Source of the DNA: a bacterium
Lineage (GTDB): Bacteria; Oederibacteriota; PGYV01
Assembly: GCA_029565735.1 (NCBI GenBank)
Contig: JAKQNO010000066.1
Span: 1 to 61,031, forward strand
Reading direction: 5' to 3'
DNA: 61,031 nt
Both the position numbers and the translations under genes were made by a program. Positions 16,384-23,614 of this stretch are shown here, one piece after another (the stretch's first letter is position 1; every line of letters starts with the position of its first letter). Below the pieces are notes generated by a model. It worked only from the letters and a program-made list of their open reading frames with translations, made no database searches and had not been told where the DNA came from.

Positions 16384-16490
16384 TGTTTGGATGGTCAGAT
16401 GGTTGGAAGGTTGGCAAAACCGACCCTCCGACCTTCCGTCCCTCTGTCCCTCCGTGCATCCGTCCCTCCAACATATTCCCCTTGCCAATA
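16384..16490. repeat. Low-complexity CCGTCCCTC-type intergenic repeat
   Basis: Degenerate units of TCCGTCCCTC and TGGATGGTCAG. The reverse complement contains GAGGGACGGATGCAC, a sequence also found at 33.9, 34.2, 34.5 and 49.3 kb, always between genes. Confidence 0.7.
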
Positions 16491-16508
16491 AAATTGCTAT
16501 ATTATAAT
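16482..16508 (+). promoter_or_regulatory. Promoter for the PC4-like gene
   Basis: TTGCCA (16482-16487) and TATAAT (16503-16508) with a short 15-bp spacer. The leader ends in GGAGGAGG before the ATG at 16548. Confidence 0.5.
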
Positions 16509-16547
16509 ATATAAGTGTGTATCAATCATATATGGAGGAGGTTAAAC

Positions 16548-16787
16548 ATGCCTGAAATAACCTGGGACGTCAAAAAGACTCTTGGAATCATCGGCGAAGG
16601 CAGCGGCGGATGGAAAAAAGAGGTAAATATTGTTTCATGGAATGAACGCGCGCCAAAAATAGACATAAGGCCGTGGGACGGGGAACACAAAAAAATGGGA
16701 AAAGGCATCACTTTAAGCAAGGATGAAGTTTTAAAACTTAAGGAAATATTAAACAGCCTTGACATGGATACAATTGAAATAGGCTGA
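16548..16787 (+). CDS. PC4/YdbC-like single-strand nucleic-acid-binding protein
   Basis: 79 residues, the size of bacterial YdbC proteins related to the eukaryotic coactivator PC4. The family core is present: GGWKKEVNIVSWNERAPKID, IRPWD, KMGKGITLSKDE and LKEIL. ATG at 16548 has GGAGGAGG upstream; the in-frame ATG at 16515 lies in the promoter. It precedes a macro-domain gene by 25 bp, probably co-transcribed. Confidence 0.88.
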   Translation: MPEITWDVKKTLGIIGEGSGGWKKEVNIVSWNERAPKIDIRPWDGEHKKMGKGITLSKDEVLKLKEILNSLDMDTIEIG

Positions 16788-16812
16788 CACGCCTTAAAGG
16801 GGAACTTAAAAA

Positions 16813-17265
16813 ATGCCGGTTATAATCAAGGCCGAAGGCAATATATGCGATGACGGTTCGGACGCGATAGTGTCGGACGTATGCTGTTCAGGCGCGCCAA
16901 ACGGGCCGCTGCACAAACAGTTCGCGAAACGTTTTCCCATCAACGAAGAAAAATACAAAAAAGCCTGTTCTGAAGGAAAGATAAAACCCGGAAGGATTTT
17001 TTCAACAACCGAAGGCGATATGTTCGGGGCGTGGCACATATTAAACTTTCCCACCCGTGTAAAACCCGGAGAGGCTTCTTCCGAAGAACTTATTTCATCC
17101 GGCCTTGATGACCTTATAAAACAGATTAAACTTTATAAAATTAAGACAATTGCAGTGCCCGCACTTGGATGCGGCGCCGGCAAAATGAAGTTTGAACAGA
17201 TACAGCCGCTTATTGAATCAAAACTTGGGGCAATTGAAGGGCTTACGGTTTTTCTTTACAAATAG
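16813..17265 (+). CDS. Macro-domain protein (TARG1/DarG-like)
   Basis: 150 residues, a single macro domain that binds or removes ADP-ribose. It has an RIFSTTEGDMFGAWHILNFP strand region, GLDDLIKQIKLYKIKTIAVP and the phosphate-binding loop ALGCGAGKMKFEQI, closer to the DarG/TARG1 branch than to MacroD. No DarT-like ADP-ribosyltransferase is found beside it, so it is not an evident DarTG toxin-antitoxin pair. AAAGGGG precedes the ATG. Confidence 0.85.
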   Translation: MPVIIKAEGNICDDGSDAIVSDVCCSGAPNGPLHKQFAKRFPINEEKYKKACSEGKIKPGRIFSTTEGDMFGAWHILNFPTRVKPGEASSEELISSGLDDLIKQIKLYKIKTIAVPALGCGAGKMKFEQIQPLIESKLGAIEGLTVFLYK

Positions 17266-17328
17266 TTCATCTGAACTTCCTTTTTAACTGTCTTTTATTC
17301 TTCCGGGCATCCGGGCTTTCTCACTGCA

Positions 17329-17594
17329 GGGCTTGGGTGTATTTTTTCAGTGCGCGCCGTAAATTGGTATGCTTGCATTCAAATAAGTTTGAATTCAACA
17401 GGCATGTTAATTCATTGGCAATCGTGTACCCGCGGCACATACGTGTATGCCGTCCCCTAACACTTGCGCTCGTAAACTCGCGCAAGCCCGGGGATTTCCG
17501 CTTCGCAGGCTCGCTCCAACCGTTGCATTAAACCGCCCCTGCCGCATATATAGTATGTTAGCGCGGCACACACTGAAAAAACACACCCAAACCC
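17329..17594. mobile_element. MITE-like element copy 1, interrupted by a second repeat
   Basis: Imperfect terminal inverted repeats of about 31 bp bound the element: the left end reads GGGCTTGGGTGTATTTTTTC and the right end, inverted, GGGTTTGGGTGTGTTTTTTC. Its interior is an inverted match to the copies at 33995-34193 and 34288-34486. Unlike those it carries a 69-bp insertion at 17453-17521. No ORF or transposase. Confidence 0.75.
17453..17521. repeat. Nested 69-bp hairpin repeat, copy 1
   Basis: Begins TCCCCTAACACTTGCGC and ends CTCGCTCCAACC; absent from the homologous site in the 33995 element. Contains CTTGCGC/GCGCAAG arms around a 10-nt loop and outer CCCC/GGGG. A second copy is at 39696-39763. 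17266-17328 and 17595-17644 hold nothing recognised. Confidence 0.75.
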
Positions 17595-17644
17595 TGTTTT
17601 AAAATCTGCGGCAACTCTTACGGGTTTATGTTTTGATATTTAAC

Positions 17645-18100
17645 TTACTGTTTGTTTTTACTTACCAGCTGCATCATATTTAAACCTGTCGCGGGGTCAA
17701 TGTCCTTTATAGCATTTACGCCGGTTATTTCAGTTACCATCGCCTCAATTACGTTGAATATTTTCGCGTCAGAGCGTACGCAGCCCATTTTTGATTTTTC
17801 GCCTTTGCCGAAATTGCCGTGAATGTGCACCTGCGGCTCTTTCTTTTTATTTAAAAAAACAGAGCCCGTGCCGAAAACTTCCCAGCCGTCTTTTACCTGC
17901 AGCATATTGGGAACCGGCGGATTAACGGGTTTCTTGGGCCCTGCCGCCATTTTTGCTTTTACAACCGCTCCCAAAAAAACAAAAAACGCGCATTTAACCT
18001 TCTCTTTTTTTATGAATACCTTTATCTGCTCCAAGAAATCATCGTTGTTTTCAAACTTTAAAAGATAAACCCTGCCCTGTTTTCCCTGCGCGTATTTCAT
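17645..18100 (-). CDS. PPC/DUF296-domain protein
   Basis: 151 residues, a single PPC (DUF296) domain as in prokaryotic stand-alone relatives of plant AT-hook proteins. The VHIHGNFG metal-binding histidine pattern, FFVFLGAVVKAKM and VTEITGVNAI match. Function of bacterial members is not established. Last gene of the long minus-strand unit starting with the diguanylate cyclase. Confidence 0.82.
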   Translation of the reverse strand: MKYAQGKQGRVYLLKFENNDDFLEQIKVFIKKEKVKCAFFVFLGAVVKAKMAAGPKKPVNPPVPNMLQVKDGWEVFGTGSVFLNKKKEPQVHIHGNFGKGEKSKMGCVRSDAKIFNVIEAMVTEITGVNAIKDIDPATGLNMMQLVSKNKQ

Positions 18101-18115
18101 TATTCCTCCGTGGTA

Positions 18116-18655
18116 TCACCTTAAGACGGCGTTTAAAAACTTTTCCGCCAGCTTCAGGTGAAATTCATTTTTATCGTCAAACTTTTTTATATCCATAAGC
18201 GCTTTAAGCACGGCGTGCTTTATTTTTACCCGTTTAAGGCTTATTATTGAAAGCAGCATGGCTGATGATATTATATCGGCGGGCCCGCCCATTCTGTCAA
18301 TTGCAGGCATATCAGGATTATTTATTCCGGATAAAACGTTATATGAATCAGCCGCATTTTTTATATTTTCCGGCTTTCCCTCTTTTATTGCTTCATCCAT
18401 AAATTTATACGCGCGCGCCGTTTTTTCTTCCGCGGAGTATTCAGGCATATAATAATAAACAATGTATTCCATGGCTTCAGATGGGCTGTTAAAGGGTAAA
18501 AAAGTGATTACCGGCGTCATTGCAGCGCCCGGTTCGCCTTTTGGATAATAATACAATAAAGCGTAAAATTTATCCGCGGACAGCCTGACTCCCCCGGCAT
18601 TTAAATCTTTCCCGTGATTCTCCCATTTTTTCCTTAACGCTTCCCTGTCAATCAC
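18116..18655 (-). CDS. Unrecognised soluble protein
   Basis: 179 residues, no signal peptide, mixed alpha/beta in appearance with a helical C-terminal half (ISSAMLLSIISLKRVKIKHA). Starts with GTG overlapping the upstream stop by 4 bp, so it is translationally coupled to the secreted protein before it. No family recognised. Confidence 0.6.
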   Translation of the reverse strand: MIDREALRKKWENHGKDLNAGGVRLSADKFYALLYYYPKGEPGAAMTPVITFLPFNSPSEAMEYIVYYYMPEYSAEEKTARAYKFMDEAIKEGKPENIKNAADSYNVLSGINNPDMPAIDRMGGPADIISSAMLLSIISLKRVKIKHAVLKALMDIKKFDDKNEFHLKLAEKFLNAVLR

Positions 18656-19332
18656 TCCCAGACTCCGCCGTCTTCCGTGCTGTCTTTTCTTCCCGGTTCA
18701 TCCGGATTGTATTCATAAAGTTCGGGATTGCCGCTGTTTAAATCCGCCTGCTGTGTTTCAAAAAACAGCCCTGCCGTAATAAAGAAAGCGTCTGTCCTGC
18801 CGCCGTCATACCTGCCGTTAAATGACGCCGAAATTATAATTTCAGCGGCCCCGGCGCCTTCAAATTTAAACGCCTCCGTGGATACAAACGCTGACAGGGC
18901 GTATTTTTCCATCCCTGAAATTTTTCTAAGCCCTTTTATATCTTCATTTTCATAAAGCGCGGAAAAAGAAATTCCGGCGGCTTGGTTCAGCCCGAACAGC
19001 TGCGACAGGAAACAGCCGAAAGCAAAACCTGCTTCAAGCCCAAAGTAACCCGCGTCAGAAACATCATACAGCGGCGCGTCATAAACCGCGCCGTACATGC
19101 CGCCTGCTTTATCTCCGTTTTTTACAGCCGTGCCTGAAGCCGCCTTTACGGACAAAAAAGGCTGCGTAAAAAAACCGTCATTAATAAGCCTTACATGGGC
19201 TGAAACGCCGTGAATGAAGGCGTATGATGACTTATAAAGCGGAAACGACGGGGAGTAGCCCGCGCCAAAGGAAATTTTTTCATCCGAGTACGTGACGGCC
19301 GCCGCGCTGCCGCAGAATGACGTTAAAATCAT
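18652..19332 (-). CDS. Secreted, barrel-like unknown protein
   Basis: 226 residues from the first ATG. Alternating aromatic/glycine strands (FGAGYSPSFPLY, AGYFGLEAGFAFGCF) suggest an outer-membrane or periplasmic beta protein. The ATG codes for only a truncated signal (MILTSFCGSAAA) and has no ribosome-binding site. The frame is open upstream, where RKIIAVLMILTSFCGSAAA would be a proper signal peptide; the only plausible start there is ATA at 19374 behind AGGAAG. Confidence 0.62.
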   Translation of the reverse strand: MILTSFCGSAAAVTYSDEKISFGAGYSPSFPLYKSSYAFIHGVSAHVRLINDGFFTQPFLSVKAASGTAVKNGDKAGGMYGAVYDAPLYDVSDAGYFGLEAGFAFGCFLSQLFGLNQAAGISFSALYENEDIKGLRKISGMEKYALSAFVSTEAFKFEGAGAAEIIISASFNGRYDGGRTDAFFITAGLFFETQQADLNSGNPELYEYNPDEPGRKDSTEDGGVWE

Positions 19333-19370
19333 TAATACGGCGATTATTTTTCTGTTGCGGGTTGGATTTT

Positions 19371-19901
19371 TTATTTGTTTTTCTTCCTGTTATTTTTTTT
19401 AATTTTTTTCTTCGCTTCAGCCTGCTTTATCCTGCTCATTGCCTTTAATATCACAAACCTCATCCCGGGATATGATGATATGCTTTGCAGGGAAGGGTCC
19501 TTTATTCTGCCGTCAGTAAGCCCGCTTTCAATGGCGGCGGCAAGCGCTTCCCTTTCCATTGTATCCCTGCCTGTCACTTTCAGCCCTCTCTTAAACAGGT
19601 CTTCCGCAATTATAAGGTCGCCGTTTGATACGGCAAACACCAGCGAACCGAAAAGTTTGTCCTTAAACGCGGACTGGCACACAAGAAAACCCGACATCAG
19701 GTCGTTTGTATCATCCGCGCCTTCAAGCATAAGCGTTTCCATCATTAAACTGTCCGCGTATGCCGCGGCCCAGTCAAGCGCCGAATAGCCGTTTTCATCC
19801 CTGGCGTTTATATCAGCGCCGGATTCAATAAGGTTTTCCGCCCTTTCGGAGTCGCCCTGTTTTACCGCTATCATAAGCTGTTCGTTTAATGCTTTACCCA
19901 T
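19371..19901 (-). CDS. Ankyrin-repeat protein with basic tail
   Basis: 176 residues. Two clear N-terminal ankyrin repeats (QLMIAVKQGDSERAENLI, GYSALDWAAAYADSLMMETL), a degenerate third around SLVFAVSNGDLIIAEDLF and a lysine-rich C-terminus. Its ATG directly abuts the upstream stop. Probably cytoplasmic. Confidence 0.82.
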   Translation of the reverse strand: MGKALNEQLMIAVKQGDSERAENLIESGADINARDENGYSALDWAAAYADSLMMETLMLEGADDTNDLMSGFLVCQSAFKDKLFGSLVFAVSNGDLIIAEDLFKRGLKVTGRDTMEREALAAAIESGLTDGRIKDPSLQSISSYPGMRFVILKAMSRIKQAEAKKKIKKNNRKKNK

Positions 19902-20216
19902 TTATGCTCCCGCCGGCGTTGTTCTGTTTTCCCTTACCCTGCCGGTTTTTAGTTCGCGCGTTAAAAACATGCTTTCATCTTCGCCTTCGGCTTTTATCCT
20001 TGGATTAATCCGCCCGTTAAGCCTGATTATTACGCCGTCCCTTGAATTTTCCACCGCTTTTTTGAGGTCGCTTAAAAACTTCTGCGCTTTTTCCTCGGAA
20101 AGGTATATGTTGGGAGTTTCCGGCAGCACAAGAAATTCCGTGGGCTGAAGCACAAAAAGGTCAAGCTCCAGTTCCACTTCCGAACGGTCAACTTTTTTTT
20201 CTGATTCAGTGTCCAT
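19902..20216 (-). CDS. Small unknown protein
   Basis: 104 residues from ATG 20216, which has GGAAGG 8 nt upstream. Acidic and soluble; an LELDLFVLQPTEFLVLPETP strand region and a helix follow. No family recognised. It sits between ankyrin genes in one unit. Confidence 0.6.
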   Translation of the reverse strand: MDTESEKKVDRSEVELELDLFVLQPTEFLVLPETPNIYLSEEKAQKFLSDLKKAVENSRDGVIIRLNGRINPRIKAEGEDESMFLTRELKTGRVRENRTTPAGA

Positions 20217-20293
20217 CAGCAATACCTTCCGTTTCTTTTCATTTTACATCCGCCGTGAAAGTTTTTCAACACCAATAAAATATAAACCTTATA

Positions 20294-21373
20294 TTACTGG
20301 CCATCAAACCTGCCGGTGCTTCTTCTGTCGCCAAGAGCCTTTTTCATTTCTTCATTCCTTGCGTGGTCAAAAGCCGTCATTCCGCCTTCATCTTTGTCTC
20401 CCGCATCCGCCCCGGCTTCAAGAAGTTCTTTAACTGTCTGAATATACCCTTCCTTTACCGCTTCAAGCGGCAGGTTATGTTCAGTGTGGCTGCTGCCGTC
20501 TTTTTCCCATTTGTCCGTATATACTTTTACCACATCCAGATTGGATTCGCCCACAGCTTCCATCAGGGCCGTATAGCCGTACCTGTCTTTTTTTTCCACG
20601 TCAGCGCCAAGATTGATAAGCTCCCTTACGGCGTCCGGAAAACCTTTAAGGGCGGCTATCATAAGCGGCGTTTTGCCCCAGAAACCCTGCACGTTTACAT
20701 CAGCGCCGGCAGAAGCAAGTTTTCTTATTATAAGCGGATTCCCCGAAAGCGCCGCGAATATCATCGCGCAGTCGTCATATTTATTTTTAACCGAAGTGCC
20801 GGCGCCGGCGTGAATAAGCTCTGTTACTATGTCGGCATGCCCCTTGCTGCACGCGTAAATAAGCGCTGTTTCAGAGACCTTATTTACGGCATTGACATTT
20901 GCCCCCTTTGCAATCAGTTTTCTGACCACCCTGGTATTCCCTTTTTCCGCGGCGATGATAAGCGGTGTGTTGCCGAATTTATTGACGGTATCAATATTTT
21001 CCATATTGTCAATAATCTCCCCTGCTATTTCATAGTTCCAGTTCAGAATGGAAAATACCAGCGGAGTATTGCCCGAAGCGTCGGTTTCCTTCAAAAGTTC
21101 TTTTTTATTCCTTGCGATAAAATTAATCTTGGCCGTATCTTCGGTGATTGCCGCCAGGATAACCTCTGAAAACCCGTTGATTCCGGCGCTTGCGCCTTTT
21201 TTTACAAGCAAATCCGCAATCCTGCCCCTTCCGGTATAAGCCGCTATTTTTAGAAGGTTGTTCCCGCTTTCATCTTCCGTGTCCGGATTTACCCCCTCTT
21301 TCAGGAGTTTTTCAACAAGATCAGTATTCCCGTTATTTACCGCGGTTAAAATCCTTGAAGACTTTTCATCCAT
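20294..21373 (-). CDS. Ankyrin-repeat protein, about ten repeats
   Basis: 359 residues consisting of tandem ankyrin repeats from residue 6 to the end, e.g. GNTPLIIAAEKGNTRVVRKL and GKTPLMIAALKGFPDAVREL. No signal peptide or extra domain. ATG 21373 is supported by AAAGGGG; an upstream ATG at 21433 would add a basic tract inside the previous gene. It parallels the next ankyrin gene in length and layout, suggesting duplication. Confidence 0.92.
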   Translation of the reverse strand: MDEKSSRILTAVNNGNTDLVEKLLKEGVNPDTEDESGNNLLKIAAYTGRGRIADLLVKKGASAGINGFSEVILAAITEDTAKINFIARNKKELLKETDASGNTPLVFSILNWNYEIAGEIIDNMENIDTVNKFGNTPLIIAAEKGNTRVVRKLIAKGANVNAVNKVSETALIYACSKGHADIVTELIHAGAGTSVKNKYDDCAMIFAALSGNPLIIRKLASAGADVNVQGFWGKTPLMIAALKGFPDAVRELINLGADVEKKDRYGYTALMEAVGESNLDVVKVYTDKWEKDGSSHTEHNLPLEAVKEGYIQTVKELLEAGADAGDKDEGGMTAFDHARNEEMKKALGDRRSTGRFDGQ

Positions 21374-21392
21374 TTTTTTCACCCCTTTTCTT

Positions 21393-22481
21393 TTACGCCT
21401 GCCCGTTAATTTCCGCCAGTTCCATTTCTTCAAGCATTGTTTTTATTTTTTCGCTGCCCGCGCAGCACAGCGGCGTTTTGCCGTCATTATCCTTAGCTTT
21501 TAACGAAGCACCCGCTTCCAGCAATAAAGCAGCCGCTTTCATGTTGCCGTATTCCGACGCCACCATAAGCGCTGTCCTGCCCCTGTCCATTTTCACGTCA
21601 GGTTCAGCGCCTGCTTTTAACAGCCTTGACACAGCCGCGTTGTCGCCCTGCGCGGCCGCCAGCCCAAGCGGCGTGGCGCCAAGCTGGTCTTTGGCGTTTA
21701 AGTCGGCTCCGGCTTCTATTAACGCCTGCGTTATCGCGCCGTAATTTTTCATGACTGAAATATGCAGCGCGGTTTTATTCCACAGCCCCCTGCTGTTGAC
21801 ATCAGCCCCGCCTTTGATCAGCTGCTTTATTGATTTAAGCCTTCCGTTTATGGCACAGCTTAAAAGCGGGGTATTGCCGTGCCTGTTGATTATATTTACT
21901 TTTGCGCCCGCGTTTATTAAAAGGGCCGTTATCCTTGAATGGCCGTTTGCCGCCGCAAGCGAAAGCGGCGTTTCGCCGTTTTTATCCGAAGCATTTATGT
22001 CAGCTTTCGGATTATTCATTAATAACATTTTAACAGTCTCTATTGACCCTTTTTCACAGGCCGCCATCAAAGGGGTGCTTCCGCTGCGGTTTTTTACATC
22101 GGGATTCGCGCCTTTTTTAAGAAGCATTCCGGCTGCAAAAGAGTCGTTATATATGGCGGCAAAAGTAAGTTCGGAATTTCCAAGGGAATCCTGCTTTAAA
22201 AGCTCTTTTTTATTGTTGCTGATTATGTTTATTATTTTCCGCCTGTTCCCAAGCGCGATTGCCGTGGCAAGTTTTCCAAAACGTTTTTTTTCCGCGTAAG
22301 AGGCGTGTTTTAACATTAAAGAGGCAAGCGGCCTGCTCCCTGAATATACGGCAAAATATACAGCTGACCTGCCTTTGGAATCCCTTGAATTTACCGATGC
22401 CCCCTGTTTAACAAGCGCCCGCGCGCTGTCATAATCCTTTTTCATTATTGCTTCAAAAAGCTTATTTTCCAAATCTCCCAT
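21393..22481 (-). CDS. Ankyrin-repeat protein, about ten repeats
   Basis: 362 residues of tandem ankyrin repeats, e.g. GSTPLMAACEKGSIETVKML and RGRTALMVASEYGNMKAAAL. Both this and the following protein share a degenerate repeat region ending NNKKELLKQ / RNKKELLKE, strong evidence of common origin by duplication. GGAGG lies 8 nt before the ATG. First ankyrin gene after the diguanylate cyclase. Confidence 0.93.
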   Translation of the reverse strand: MGDLENKLFEAIMKKDYDSARALVKQGASVNSRDSKGRSAVYFAVYSGSRPLASLMLKHASYAEKKRFGKLATAIALGNRRKIINIISNNKKELLKQDSLGNSELTFAAIYNDSFAAGMLLKKGANPDVKNRSGSTPLMAACEKGSIETVKMLLMNNPKADINASDKNGETPLSLAAANGHSRITALLINAGAKVNIINRHGNTPLLSCAINGRLKSIKQLIKGGADVNSRGLWNKTALHISVMKNYGAITQALIEAGADLNAKDQLGATPLGLAAAQGDNAAVSRLLKAGAEPDVKMDRGRTALMVASEYGNMKAAALLLEAGASLKAKDNDGKTPLCCAGSEKIKTMLEEMELAEINGQA

Positions 22482-22526
22482 ACAAAAGCCTCCGGTACTG
22501 CTTTCAAAAAACTTCCCGGTAAAGTT

Positions 22527-23444
22527 TCAGCCTATTGTAACGCAGTTTTTTTCAAGGTGTTTGCTGTAATACATAAGCGAGTCCGCCCTTGTTATTAAAT
22601 CGCCTATTGATTCGTTCCTTTTGGCTATTGTGGCGCCTATGGACACGGTGACTTTTATTTTTTTGTCCATGTATTCTATTTGTGTCTCTTCCACAAGCGC
22701 GCGCAGTTTTTCTGCTATTATAAAAAGCGCCCTTCTGTCAACGTCGGAAATAACGGCTATAAATTCCTCCCCTCCCCATCTTCCTATAAAATCATGCTCC
22801 CTGATATTGTTTATAAGCGTCCTTGCAATCATCCTTAAAGCGCGGTCGCCGGCTTCATGGCCGTATTCGTCGTTAATCTTTTTAAAATCATCCGCGTCCA
22901 CAAAAAGCAGTCCAAAATCTTTTTCCCACGCGTATTTCGCAAGTTTCTGCAGTTTGACGTTTACCTTTATTTCCGTGTATCTTCTGTTGCCCACGCCGGT
23001 CAGTGAATCAATAAAGACAAGCTGTTTTAATTTTTCAAATTTCTGGAATGCCTCCACTTTGGCAAGGTTGTCCGTAAAAATTTCCACGGCTCCGTTTATT
23101 ACGCCGTTTTCATCGGCAATGGGGCTGATATTGGAATCAACAGGTATCCTGAACCCTTCGCTGTGCTTTATATAAGCCTCTTCCTGCACAAGGCGGTTGT
23201 CATTTATAGCTTTTAAAACCGGGCAATCCTGGTCATTGCACAGGTTTTTGCCTTTCATATCAAGGTGCACAACCGCATTATCCCAGCAGTGCTTTCCAAT
23301 GACATCTTTGGCCTGATAACCTGTTATTTTTTCGGCCGCATTGTTCCAGTATGTAATTACCCTGTCTTTGTTGACAAAGTACACGCCTGTGAAAAGGCTG
23401 TCAAAAACAGCCTTATAATTGTCAGTTTTATTGATTTCATCCAT
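22527..23444 (-). CDS. PAS-GGDEF diguanylate cyclase
   Basis: 305 residues, predicted to make c-di-GMP. An N-terminal PAS domain (about 10-125) includes a cysteine-rich loop (HCWDNAVVHLDMKGK, then CNDQDC) that could bind a cofactor. The GGDEF domain has GRWGGEEF as active site and RxxD (REHD) five residues earlier, the product-inhibition I-site. No transmembrane segment, so a cytoplasmic sensor. It has its own promoter and starts a run of genes rich in ankyrin proteins. Confidence 0.94.
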   Translation of the reverse strand: MDEINKTDNYKAVFDSLFTGVYFVNKDRVITYWNNAAEKITGYQAKDVIGKHCWDNAVVHLDMKGKNLCNDQDCPVLKAINDNRLVQEEAYIKHSEGFRIPVDSNISPIADENGVINGAVEIFTDNLAKVEAFQKFEKLKQLVFIDSLTGVGNRRYTEIKVNVKLQKLAKYAWEKDFGLLFVDADDFKKINDEYGHEAGDRALRMIARTLINNIREHDFIGRWGGEEFIAVISDVDRRALFIIAEKLRALVEETQIEYMDKKIKVTVSIGATIAKRNESIGDLITRADSLMYYSKHLEKNCVTIG

Positions 23445-23445
23445 G

Positions 23446-23499
23446 GCTTAAGCCCCCTTAAGCATCAGTAAGTATATAGACAGGAACAATAAAAGTCAA
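23446..23499 (-). promoter_or_regulatory. Diguanylate cyclase promoter and RBS hairpin
   Basis: TTGACT (23499-23494) and TATACT (23476-23471) are 17 bp apart. Just before the ATG, GCTTAAG (23446-23452) and CTTAAGC (23457-23463) are perfect inverted arms enclosing the G-rich ribosome-binding site, so a hairpin or bound protein could block translation. Confidence 0.7.
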
Positions 23500-23614
23500 G
23501 GAAGGCGGATTTTTGTTTTGTTATATTTTTCAGGTCAGGCAAAATACTTTACAAAACAGCGTTTTTCCCTGTTAAATACAGGGTTTTTAAAACAACAAGC
23601 CGGCAAAACAGGCG

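Noticed and set aside
16813-17265. DarTG-type toxin-antitoxin system
   Set aside because: Only the macro domain is present; no DarT-like transferase is adjacent.
20363-21169. 268-codon plus-strand ORF
   Set aside because: Lies opposite an ankyrin-repeat gene; its repeats are the antisense reading of ankyrin codons.
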